Assembly (NCBI GenBank): GCA_051453625.1
Contig: JBOZIK010000001.1
Span: 11,405,124-11,452,024 of the forward strand
Length of the DNA stretch: 46,901 nt
Reading direction: 5' to 3'
Origin: Welwitschia mirabilis
Taxonomy: Eukaryota; Gnetophyta; Gnetopsida; Welwitschiales
Of this stretch, positions 32,022 to 41,791 are shown piece by piece (position 1 is the stretch's first letter; every line of letters begins with the position of its first letter). Made by a program: the position numbers and the translations under genes. Below the pieces are notes generated by a model that did no database searches, was not told the origin of the DNA, and saw nothing but the letters and a program-made list of their open reading frames with translations.

Positions 32022-32861
32022 NNNNNNNNNNNNNNNNNNNNNNNNNNNNNNNNNNNNNNNNNNNNNNNNNNNNNNNNNNNNNNNNNNNNNNNNNNNNNNN
32101 NNNNNNNNNNNNNNNNNNNNNNNNNNNNNNNNNNNNNNNNNNNNNNNNNNNNNNNNNNNNNNNNNNNNNNNNNNNNNNNNNNNNNNNNNNNNNNNNNNNN
32201 NNNNNNNNNNNNNNNNNNNNNNNNNNNNNNNNNNNNNNNNNNNNNNNNNNNNNNNNNNNNNNNNNNNNNNNNNNNNNNNNNNNNNNNNNNNNNNNNNNNN
32301 NNNNNNNNNNNNNNNNNNNNNNNNNNNNNNNNNNNNNNNNNNNNNNNNNNNNNNNNNNNNNNNNNNNNNNNNNNNNNNNNNNNNNNNNNNNNNNNNNNNN
32401 NNNNNNNNNNNNNNNNNNNNNNNNNNNNNNNNNNNNNNNNNNNNNNNNNNNNNNNNNNNNNNNNNNNNNNNNNNNNNNNNNNNNNNNNNNNNNNNNNNNN
32501 NNNNNNNNNNNNNNNNNNNNNNNNNNNNNNNNNNNNNNNNNNNNNNNNNNNNNNNNNNNNNNNNNNNNNNNNNNNNNNNNNNNNNNNNNNNNNNNNNNNN
32601 NNNNNNNNNNNNNNNNNNNNNNNNNNNNNNNNNNNNNNNNNNNNNNNNNNNNNNNNNNNNNNNNNNNNNNNNNNNNNNNNNNNNNNNNNNNNNNNNNNNN
32701 NNNNNNNNNNNNNNNNNNNNNNNNNNNNNNNNNNNNNNNNNNNNNNNNNNNNNNNNNNNNNNNNNNNNNNNNNNNNNNNNNNNNNNNNNNNNNNNNNNNN
32801 NNNNNNNNNNNNNNNNNNNNNNNNNNNNNNNNNNNNNNNNNNNNNNNNNNNNNNNNNNNNN
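32022..32861. other. assembly gap (840 N) with similar flanks
   Basis: The 72 bases before it (31950-32021) and after it (32862-32933) are the same sequence with about nine differences. Either two copies exist or two contigs from diverged copies were joined. Confidence 0.95.
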
Positions 32862-33589
32862 TCTCTTATTTAAATTCTGAAAATTGTGCTATCAAGGTAG
32901 CATCTTTTTATTCTCTTTTCTTCCAATTGATTTTACTAAAAATGATTGCATACCTTTCATGTTTTATCAATTGGTGAATATTTGGTTTGGACCTCATTTT
33001 TTTGAAAATATTGAAATCATGTTTCTTTTTCTTTCTTACTTTATTTTTCAATAAAAGTGTGAGTTAGATTTTAGAAATTGAATAAAAATTTATTGACCTT
33101 GATTTTTCTTTTTGGTTTTCATGGTACTTTTAATTTTTCATTTCTATTTTCTCTGTTTTCATGTTCTATTTTTGAATTCTGTTTTAGTTTATAGTGTTTT
33201 TTGCTCCTTGTTAAATAATATGTCATCTCGTATGTCGTCATCATAATAAGGTGGATGATAGTTGGTTTTGATAGTTTTCTATTTTTTATTAATTTTCTGT
33301 GTCCTATTTATTTTTCCTGTGTATGTCGTCCTCTATGTCGTCTAGATGACTAGCAAAATGATAGTTAATGAAATGGTAACTTTTGCTTTTTGTTATTTTG
33401 ACAAAATACATTTTTATGACTCTGTTGAGATTTTTGACTTGATTGCTTGAGAATTTCAAGAAATCTATGGGCAAAATTTGGAATTACATGAGCAAACTGT
33501 CTAAATTTTCTCTGATCTTTTTCCTTTAAAAGATTATTATGATATTACTTAATCATCTCTTAAACTTGACTAATGTATTTATTTTCATA
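32862..33589 (+). other. post-coding region of element D with two CGTC/GACG modules
   Basis: It begins with a second copy of the end of the coding region (NCAIKVASFYSLFFQLI). Modules lie at 33222-33259 and 33325-33364 in T-rich sequence like the leader. No further coding is supported. Confidence 0.6.
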
Positions 33590-34390
33590 ACTAGTCTTTT
33601 GACTTGGGCATTTCAGTGGGAAGATTAGATTCACCTAATCTTAGGACATTCACAAGTCTATGAACTTCAATTTAAATGAAGATGCTTTATTTTTGATGTT
33701 TTTCTCAATGGTGAAAAAGTCTTAGATTGTTTAAGAGTATTCTTTTCTGTCTTAATCTTATGACTTTTACCTTTGTCTTTTAAAGTGTTTGGTCATGTAG
33801 AATGTTGTTTTGTTTTATTTATTTATAAAAAAGTAAAATAAAGGCCATGATATTTTATATCTATGATATATTAAACATATGGTTATTATGATGTCCTACC
33901 ACAAGTACATCGGGGTAAATATTTCTGAGAGAAACCTTTGGCAGTGTAATATGATAGCTATGGAAACTCCACTGGGAGGTCAGTTGGCCATGCTTCACTG
34001 GTCCTTACTTCTCTAACTATGGTTGCACTTCCCTCATCATGGATAATAAAGTTGTATTTAATCTTTGAGGCTCTGGGATCAGTGATGTTTTTAGTGTTAT
34101 CAAAGGCATTATTTGTTTTCTAGACTCTTAGTCTTTCTACATGATCATTTAATTTCTTGAGATTTGGATGTTTGTTTTAAGATGATGGTAGTAGAGTTCA
34201 TTTTTAAGCAATTCTTTGATCTGATCATTCATTATTTAAAGCAATTTACTTTAGCATCATCATAATCACTGCCTTATCAAATGAAATTTTTGTACATTAG
34301 ATCATGTATTTTTTCACATCAAGTGATGTTATGATTACTTTTATGGGAGTCTGCTAGATTAAAATATCAAGATTGATGAACTATCTTTTA
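33590..34390 (+). repeat. conserved 3' non-coding module, copy in element D
   Basis: It contains GACTTGGGCATTTCAGTGGG, GATTCACCTAATCTTAGGAC, GGGTAAATATTTCTGAGAGA, ATGGAAACTCCACTGGGAGG, GTCAGTTGGCCATGCTTCAC and GGTTGCACTTCCCTCATCAT. The match to C runs on to about 34390. In C this region directly follows integrase; in D it follows the unrelated coding block, marking where the two interiors become homologous. Confidence 0.85.
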
Positions 34391-35035
34391 TTTATATTAT
34401 CTTATGCCCTTTCTTCTTATTTTCTTTTATGGTCAGGTTAGTTATTTCAAAGTCATTACTATATTTTCTTAGCATGTTTTCCTTATTTAAGTTGTCAATA
34501 AAAGATAATTTCTTACTTAGATAAGTGTTTTTTTAAATAAATTTATGTTATTTTTCAGATTTTCAGTGTTATAAGAACTGCTCATATTATTTTTGTGATG
34601 AAACATTTTTATTGTTCACTCTTTTTATTAGAATATTTCATATCTCTCTCTATATATATTTTTTTATAAATCTGACATTACTCAGCTTTTGCATCTCATT
34701 TTGGAAAGTTATCCTCTTTTATCTGCCTTTTCACTTCCATTTACCTTCTTTGTTTTATTTTTCAATATGGGATGTATTGCCTTTTCTTTGAGGGGGTAAA
34801 GACCCATTTTCATGGTTTATTTTCAAAATTTTTTAACTTAATTTAGAGCTTTCATGACATAAAATTTTTAAATTTTCATACATATTATGCATTACTTGAC
34901 ATTTCTCTATGTGATGTGGTTTATGAACTTATTTTATAACTTTCAGAATTATCTTTTGAAAAATAAATTAACTCCTAATTATAGTTTTTCCACCTGGTTT
35001 TTGTTTGGGACTAACAAAGGCTAAGTGGGAGGCTA
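34391..35035 (+). other. 3' untranslated end and polypurine tract of element D
   Basis: Mostly T-rich with GAGGGGGTAAAG at about 34791. It ends CTAACAAAGGCTAAGTGGGA then GGCTA against the LTR, the same end as in C (19631-19690). No coding frame is supported. Confidence 0.65.
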
Positions 35036-36112
35036 TGTTACACTACCAATTTACAGTTATTTGATAGGATTTTATGAGTTGTTTTGTAAGACTTATATAT
35101 AGGTTTAGGTTCAATTATAAGGATTTTTGAGATACAAGAGGAAATCTTAGAAAAGTACTATTCTTATCCAAATTTAATGCATTAAAGACACTTTTTGATG
35201 AGCAGAGCTTTTAAGAAGAATTCATGATAAAAATGCTAAGTTTCTCCTTAAAAAAATAATCAAAGAAGATCATCATCCCCTTCGTCCTCCCCACGACAGG
35301 TAGGACGATGACTGCTGATGTGGAGTGCTGAGTCGTTATTTCGAGAATATTCTATAATGTACTATCATCCTTATTGTTATTTGGATAATGGTCTAGATGA
35401 CACTATCATGTAACTGACTCTGATAGATTTCCTTAACCGTTTTGTCCATTTCTGAGTCATTTATGAGTGTGCCTAACCATACCTATTATTTGTCCTTTTC
35501 TGCTGTATTGTCTTATAAATAAGACCCTTCTTGACTCTCCTTCTTATCTTTGTTACACCAGAAATCTTTGTGATAGGAGGTCAAAGAGTGGAAGATCCAT
35601 TTGCGTGTATTGCAGAAAGACATGCACTTGGTGGAGGGCTGTGTATCCTCCATTGAGATCTGGCTATTTTGTAATCAAAATGATTATTACTTTTTAATAC
35701 AAAAATCTCATTTTCTTTTCATATTTGCATCTTAGGTTTTCTGATTACCCTTATGGTTTATGATTGTCCTTGATTTGGTGACAACTTCTTGGGTAACATA
35801 GATTATCAAAGGCAACCTTTTGTTAATGTTGAAAGCAAGTAGTGTTAAAATTATTTTTGCATTGCATGTTAGTTTAGATTGCATCTTGCATCTTGCATTG
35901 TATTTTATTTTCTACATTGTTATTTATTTCTGGTTCTTAGTTTTATTTGCAAAGCAACTTAAGTCTCATACTCATAGACTTCAATGAGAATACAACATTT
36001 TGGGTCTACTCCCACTCATACTAGTATGTTGTATTATGCAAAATATTTATTTATTTTATAATTAACAGAATTCTTTTGAGCCTAAGCACTTGCATAAATA
36101 CACATCTCAATA
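35036..36112 (+). repeat. 3' LTR of element D
   Basis: It starts TGTTACACTACC and ends ACATCTCAATA (CA decayed to TA), followed by the TSD AGGAG. TATAAATA lies at 35514-35521. The CGTC/GACG modules of the 5' LTR are present at 35268-35312 and 35364-35408, partly decayed by transitions. The open frame 35467-35697 is LTR sequence. Confidence 0.92.
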
Positions 36113-36117
36113 AGGAG
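36113..36117. repeat. target-site duplication AGGAG, right copy (element D)
   Basis: Identical to 28315-28319. C's RNase H/RT sequence (AATAAAATAGTTTATGTTTA) resumes directly after it. Confidence 0.92.
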
Positions 36118-37031
36118 AATAAAATAGTTTATGTTTAAGCCTATTGAAAGCAAGTTGACAAGATTTATTCCATTCGAATTTGGATTCTTTCTCTAGTAAT
36201 AAGTAAAGGGGTTTACAAATAGTAGCATAATCGTAAATGAACTAATAGTAAAAATCACAATGACCAAAAAAAGATCAGACCTGTTTAACATTTATAGGGT
36301 GACTTAGGTTTTGAATGCTATAAACTTTAAAAGCATCCATCCTAATCCCCTTCTGAGAGATATCATAACCTAAAACAATGCCATTTTCTATAAGGAAAAG
36401 ACTTATTTCCCAACTCAAGTGGAGGCCACTAGAAATGCAATGGCCTAAGACTTTCTCTAAATGATTTAAGATTTGTTCAAAATTTTCAGCATAAATAGAG
36501 AAGTCATCCATGAAAATCTCAACGAAATCCTCAAGCATATTAAAAAAGATACCCATCATAGCATGCTGAAAAGTACTCAGAGCATTACAAAGTCCAAAAG
36601 GCATAAGTCTAAAAGCAAAAGTATCAAAAAAAGAAGTAAAAGTGGTTTTGGCTTAGTCCTCACTAGCAATGCAAACCTGGTTATAACCACTATAACCATT
36701 AAGGAAATAGTAAAAAGAATAACCTTGAATCCTATTAAGAATTTGATTAAGAAAAAATAAAGGACAGCAGTCTTTTTTAATTACTTCATTTACTTTCAAA
36801 AAGTCTATGCACATTCATTATTTTCCACCCTTTTTTGGAACTATAATTAAGGGGTTAGTCCACTCACTATTAGCAATGGAGTAAATGATTTCAGCATCTA
36901 TGAGTTTTATGATTTTATCTTTCACAATTTGTTTAAAGGCTGTATTTAGTCTACATTGGGGTTGCCTCACATGTTTAGCATTTTCTTTAAGGTAGATCTT
37001 ATGTTACACAATGAATGTGGGTATGGTTGTC
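36118..37031 (-). pseudogene. reverse transcriptase, duplication unit 2 (element C)
   Basis: A 109-codon open frame (36604-36275) gives MPFGLCNALSTFQHAMMGIF, FVEIFMDDFSIYAENFEQIL and GIVLGYDISQKGIRMDAFKV. The catalytic MDD box is intact (36503-36511), unlike unit 1. The finger-domain half (36605-37031) is broken by stops but includes the FLD.YSGYNQ-type and Lys-rich regions. RT-RNase H connection residues lie at 36118-36270. It is bounded on the left by element D and on the right by a 10-N gap. Confidence 0.9.
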
Positions 37032-37041
37032 NNNNNNNNNN
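37032..37041. other. assembly gap (10 N)
   Basis: Unit 1 at 26682-26725 shows that about 45 bases belong here, so the 10 N is undersized. Confidence 0.95.
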
Positions 37042-37290
37042 AGAGAGATGAGACTCAATTCTTGTTAAGGGATAAGGTTTTTATTGATAATAAATGGTTT
37101 GTTTAGGTCACTATTCAAGAAAATGTATTTCAGTCCACTATCTAAAGGTTTCAGGTTTAGGTTTAAGCTTAGATTTTTAGTTTCTAGAAAATTTATAGGA
37201 TAATAGACTATTATCTCAAACTGTCATCTTAGACAATCGTCCAGATGTTAGTAGTGGATGATTATCCCAAAAATAAGAAATCTCAAGTCT
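37042..37290 (-). pseudogene. pre-RT linker, duplication unit 2 (element C)
   Basis: In sense it ends with the conserved pre-RT motif region and contains a CGTC/GACG module (37212-37255: GTCATCTTAGACAATCGTCC then AGATGTTAGTAGTGGATGAT). The module sits between protease and RT coding sequence, which is unusual for a repeat otherwise found in untranslated parts. Confidence 0.7.
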
Positions 37291-38030
37291 ACTAAATTCT
37301 TAAACTTCTGCATAGTTGATAAACTCAAACTCTCTACTCTCTAGATCTGAAAAATTAGTTGTCAAATGGTCAAACTCAAGTTGATTGTCAAAAATATATA
37401 GGTAGTCGACTTCTGATTTATCATCAAACAAGGTTGGTTTGTAAAGGATGAACCATCTTTCCTCAAGTGCATGATGCTGTAAAAATAAAGTTGGCCTAAT
37501 TTCTTCTTCCACACTCAAATCATTACCTAAATCATTTTTAGCTACATTAAAAACTCTTATTGAAAATTGTTTATTCTTAAAATGATACTTCATTAATCTA
37601 GTTCTTGTATCTATGATACAGTGGACTATTGTAAAGAAATCTCTACTTAAAAGTGAAGGATATCCACCATGGTGCTCAACTTCTAGAACTATATCATCAA
37701 TAGGATAGAAAGCTTCTTCTATCTGAATAACCAAATCTTTAATTACAGCTAATGATTTCTTCATAGAAGTACTGGCTAACTCTAAGATAATTTGTGTAGG
37801 TTTTACTATTTATTCTAAATCAAGTTGTTAACAAATGTGCAAGGGCATAATGTTGACTCTAGCTCTAATATCTATCAAAGATTTCTTTATCTTATAGTTT
37901 CCTTCTAAAGTAACACTCATAGTTTTTGCCCCTAGATCCTTAAACTTCCAACATTTATGGCAAACCAAATTACTAATGGATTAAGCTAGGAATACTTTAC
38001 TAGGGATGGTTCATTTTTGTTTTCTTCTTA
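37291..38030 (-). pseudogene. retropepsin-like protease and following linker (element C)
   Basis: The 154-codon open frame 37764-37300 reads KSLAVIKDLVIQIEEAFYPI, GGYPSLLSRDFFTIVHCIID and FDDKSEVDYLYIFDNQLEFD. Upstream, in broken frames to about 38000, is IDIRARVNIMPLHIC, matching the active-site block, where DLGAS has become DIRAR, so the conserved Gly/Ser pattern is lost. The end matches the ILGRPFLATANAKIDCRNG block of the family in altered form. It follows gag directly. Confidence 0.83.
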
Positions 38031-39215
38031 TTAAGTCTTTCTATAGCTTAGAATACCTTGGGTTTTCTTGCAAAAGTATCCAAAATAATAAGTTGATACT
38101 CACATTTTGTATTAAGGCTTTAAGATGATCATCAAAAATAGGGTTTGTGTTAAGACTATCAAGCCATGGTATAGCAAGTTTTTTGTAAAGGATCTTTCTC
38201 TTTGTTATTTAATAAAGAAGAAAAAGAATTATTTTCTAAAATTTTTATATCCTCTTCCTCATCATTCTTATCACTTTGTGATGTTGAAGCCTCATAAGTA
38301 AGAGGAGTTATGTCATTTCCACTTCTTGTCACCACCTTACAATCTTTTCTAACTTCATTTGGATTCAATAAAGATTGAGTTATAAGAGATTATTATGGTC
38401 TTTAGTTAACAAGCATAGTTTGTTGTAGAATACTCATAAGGTTTTTAATGTTTAAGTTTATTCTTTCTTCTGATTTTTCAAACTTCTTAATGAAATTCTT
38501 AAGAGGATTACTATGGTTTTGGAAGTTGGAATAGCTTTCCAAGTTATTTGAGTTATTGGATTGAAAGTTTGAGTTCTCAATCTATTTTTAAAAGGTTAAA
38601 ACTTAGGATGGTATGTTTGAAAATTTCTAGAGTTAGATTGTTCACTTATCCTATGTTGAAATTTGTTATGATTTTGAACTTGTCTTTGATTTTGATTGTA
38701 GTTTAAAGATCTTTGATTAAAGGCACAAACTTCCTCATAAATTTTCCTTTGTAAGTGGGAAGCAAGAAATAATATTTGATAACATGATAACTATCTTCAC
38801 ATAAATTAGATGTTGAAACTACAACTTCACTCTTTTCAGTTGCCATCTTAGCATCAAGAATCATTTGGATGTATGTTTTGAGAGTAGAGGTGAAATCCTT
38901 TATGATATTGGTTGGCTCTTTTTTTATTCTTATTTTGTTTTTCTCATATTTTTCCTCTTTTAAATCTTTAATGATTTAGCCTATAGTTTGGTTTCGCTAG
39001 GTGAGGTTTTAGACCATGTTTGACTCACTTCTACCAAATCTTCCAACACTTTCTAAGCATCATCTAAGGTTTGGTTCAATAAGTTGCCTTTGCACAAAAA
39101 TTTTACAAGTTGCTTTGTATGACTACTTAATCTACTGAAAAATAGACAACTACTTCTACCTGTGAAAAGGAATCTACAGGGTTTTAATGTAAATCAACAA
39201 TGAATATCTGATATG

Positions 39216-39315
39216 NNNNNNNNNNNNNNNNNNNNNNNNNNNNNNNNNNNNNNNNNNNNNNNNNNNNNNNNNNNNNNNNNNNNNNNNNNNNNNNNNNNNN
39301 NNNNNNNNNNNNNNN
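39216..39315. other. assembly gap (100 N) with duplicated flanks
   Basis: 39114-39215 and 39316-39417 (102 bases each) are the same sequence with four mismatches. Confidence 0.95.
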
Positions 39316-39950
39316 TTTGTATGACTACTTAATCTACTGAAAAATAGACAACTAATTCTACCTGTGAAAAGGAATCTACAGGGTTTTAATGTAAAGCAAC
39401 AAAGAATATCTTATATGTAGAGGCATAATCTTCATTAGGTATTTGTTAGAAGTTGGTAACTTCTTTCTTATGCTTTTGGATGATGGTTTTACTCATAAAT
39501 ATTTTAATGAAAGCTTATTGAACTTGACTTCAAGATTTTAGACTTTTGTGGGAAATTATTCTAAGCTATAGTTTTGCTTTATCTCTTAAAGTGCTGGGGA
39601 AGATGACCAGTAGATTCTATCACATATGTGTTTTTTACTATTTTTGAAAGTGATGACAAGTTATTTTATATTAGCAATGTATTACAAAGGATCTTCATCA
39701 AGATTCTCCACTAAAGGTAGGATATACATTTAAGTTATAGAGTTCAACATCATCATCAAGAGGTAGGTCAAAAGGATTTTGGATTTCATATTTCTTGTTT
39801 ACTATAAAATTTCTAAGGGTGACATTGACATTAGTATGAAAAGTAGTGGTTGTAAAGATTCCAATAACAAGGGGTGGATTTGGTAAAACAAGTTGCTTTT
39901 ACTTTTGGGATGAGGTAGAAATGATAGGAAAATCAGACTCTGCATAAATA

Positions 39951-40050
39951 NNNNNNNNNNNNNNNNNNNNNNNNNNNNNNNNNNNNNNNNNNNNNNNNNN
40001 NNNNNNNNNNNNNNNNNNNNNNNNNNNNNNNNNNNNNNNNNNNNNNNNNN
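39951..40050. other. assembly gap (100 N) with identical flanks
   Basis: 39900-39950 and 40051-40101 (51 bases each) are identical, which points to one sequence with a false gap. Confidence 0.95.
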
Positions 40051-40140
40051 TACTTTTGGGATGAGGTAGAAATGATAGGAAAATCAGACTCTGCATAAAT
40101 AAAAGTAGAAATTGTAGGAATTTTAAAATATTGCGTACCT

Positions 40141-40666
40141 TTATTGCTTTTTACCTCTTTCAGTTTCCAGATTTATTAAATCTTCTTTGATGTTTTTAGC
40201 AATAAACAACCACTCTATTTGGTATTTTTCTTTCTTACAAGATTTTACCATTCATTCTCAGTCTCGAATGTATAAAGCTCTATCCTTGTCATTGTCCAGA
40301 CAATATCCTAGATGATAGAAAACATAGAAACCATAAAAAAGGAAAAAGTAGAAAACAGAAAACAAAAGACTAACTCTAATAGAAAACTCAGAAAGCAGAC
40401 TGTCATCCTCCTAGATCATCTGAATGATAATGGAAATAATGGGAAAGACCCTAAAATTTTTTAATAACAAACTGAAACAAAAAACTCAGGGCACATAGGC
40501 CATTGTCGCCACATGTTGTCTAGACGATAGATTTTTATTTGAAAAATAGAAAACTGACTCTATAAAAAGAAAAAACCTATTCTACTGCAGATAATGATAC
40601 ACCACTACTGCAGCAAGCATCCAAACTAAAATACTCACTAAAGCAATAATAACTCCCAAACTCTAA
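40141..40666 (-). other. leader of element C with three CGTC/GACG modules
   Basis: Modules lie near 40286-40318, 40399-40440 and 40504-40533 (for example GTCTAGACGATAG), separated in sense by T-rich spacers (TTTTCTGTTTTCTACTTTTT). This is the same architecture and spacing (about 100-115 bases) as D's leader. Confidence 0.75.
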
Positions 40667-40694
40667 GCAACCGTCCTTAGCAATGGTGCTAAGA
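40667..40694 (-). promoter_or_regulatory. primer-binding site of element C
   Basis: In sense it reads TCTTAGCACCATTGCTAAGG after the LTR, a decayed TGGCGCC(A/G)TTGCC-type site that aligns with D's TTTTGGTGCCGTTACTGAGG. It sets C as minus-strand. Confidence 0.75.
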
Positions 40695-41786
40695 TATTGC
40701 AGTGTGTATTTATGCAATGTTTACATCCTGAGTAGAATCCTATTAATTACAAATAATAATATAGAAACATAACACACTAATATAGATGGGATTTATAGAC
40801 TATCATGATCCATTAAAGGCCAAAGTAGGAAATGAGAGAGTTTCTTTTCAAAGAGAAATACTTGCACCCTAATCTATAGAAATAATTTTTAATGCATGAA
40901 AGTAAAATAAAACACACTCGTGAAAATCTAATCTATAAAAAAGAAACAATAATGCACTTAACCTAAAGTAACTAAGCATAACCTTAATGAAGGTTGCCTT
41001 CATAACCTATATTACTAGAGAAACTATTACCTGATCAAAAGCAACATAATCTATAAGGATGAGAAATAATCAAACATTATAAATATAAAAAGAAATGTTT
41101 TCTATTAATAATCAGACCACATCTGTATTACAAAGTAGCTACACCTCAATGGAGGAAATGCCACTCAACACCGAGGAAACATCTCTCTAGAACTACAGGA
41201 TGGATCTCTGGCCCTTCGATCTCCTGTCACAAGAATTTTAGATGAAAATGAAGATAAGCAAGAGTCGAGGATGAGATCTATATTTATTGACTCAACACAT
41301 AACAACAAAGATAGAAAGACGTGTGTAAAGCCACAATGTCCACGCAAGGAAAAACAGAAAATACAAGTGGTAAAATTTTGGTGAGTTTTTAGTACAAACA
41401 TCACAACTGTGTCATTCGGCTAGTCGTCTAGGTATTAGAGGATACCATGCCATCTTATAATCAATCCACATCAACTTACTAGATAGACTTTAGTCAGCAT
41501 CTAGTTAGTATAGTCGTTTGCATAGTCATCCAAACAATTAGGTGGATGATGGCCTTTGATAATTCTTCAATTATTGCATTAGCCTTAACGTTTGTAGGAA
41601 GTTATCTTTAGAAATGTAAAGTATTCATATTTGTTTAGAATGCTGTAAATTATCATGAAAATTACATATTTCCATCCTTTTCATCCTAGATATTTATTAT
41701 CATGGAAATCAAGCACTTACATATCTATTTACCTACAAAACAACTTGAAATACCCTAACAAATATGCGTAAGTTGGTAGTGCAACA
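40695..41786 (-). repeat. LTR of element C, right (5') copy
   Basis: 1092 bp, complete. In sense it begins TGTTGCACTACCAACTTACG and ends ACACTGCAATA. A TATA-like AATAAATATAGA (sense) lies at about 41277-41290. Blocks shared with D's LTR include TTGTTAGGGTATTTCAAGTT, CTTGTGACAGGAGATCGAAG and TGCATAAATACACA. CGTC/GACG modules lie at 41420-41445 and 41509-41550. Confidence 0.9.
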
Positions 41787-41791
41787 TTTAA
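41787..41791. repeat. target-site duplication TTTAA, right copy (element C)
   Basis: It pairs with TTTAC at 18132-18136, with one mismatch that could be later decay. Confidence 0.65.

Larger units (their letters stand above)
28320..36112 (+). mobile_element. element D: non-autonomous LTR retrotransposon inserted in RNase H of C
   Basis: It has two LTRs (1065 and 1077 bp), a perfect TSD (AGGAG), a TGGCGCC-type primer site after the 5' LTR and a polypurine tract before the 3' LTR. The 5.65-kb interior (840 of it N) shows no protease, RT, RNase H or integrase motif in any frame I read. LTR ends, primer site, leader modules and the 3' region match element C, so it would depend on a C-like element's enzymes. 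In about 228 aligned LTR bases I counted about 22 differences, fewer than in B or C, consistent with D being innermost and youngest. Confidence 0.9.
38031..40140 (-). pseudogene. gag (element C), with two assembly gaps
   Basis: In sense, the gag-domain end reads FLCKGNLLNQTLDDA, then VLEDLVEVSQTWSKTSPSET (39120-38990), a good match to the Athila/Tat gag C-terminus. A coiled stretch with AKMATEKSEVVV and PTYKGKFM follows. The linker to protease has an open frame 38368-38159 (MNPNEVRKDCKVVTRSGNDI, SDKNDEEEDIKILEN). The N-terminal part, 39316-40140, is too broken to place motifs. Two 100-N gaps (39216-39315 and 39951-40050) are flanked by duplicated ends and inflate the length. Confidence 0.75.
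18137..41786 (-). mobile_element. element C: Ty3/gypsy element inserted in gag of B
   Basis: LTRs lie at 18137-19630 and 40695-41786, TSD TTTAC/TTTAA, primer site at 40667-40694, polypurine tract at 19631-19690. Sense order (right to left) is leader, gag, protease, RT, RNase H (split by element D), then a duplicated integrase-N/RNase H/RT/linker segment, a complete-length integrase, a conserved 3' module, an extra frame, and the 3' LTR. Without D it is about 15.8 kb, long for a gypsy element, partly because of the duplication and the gaps. Confidence 0.85.

Noticed and set aside
41165-41404. 79-residue minus-strand frame with a similar frame at 19060-19308
   Set aside because: Both lie in the LTRs of C at equivalent positions and are LTR sequence, not a conserved gene.
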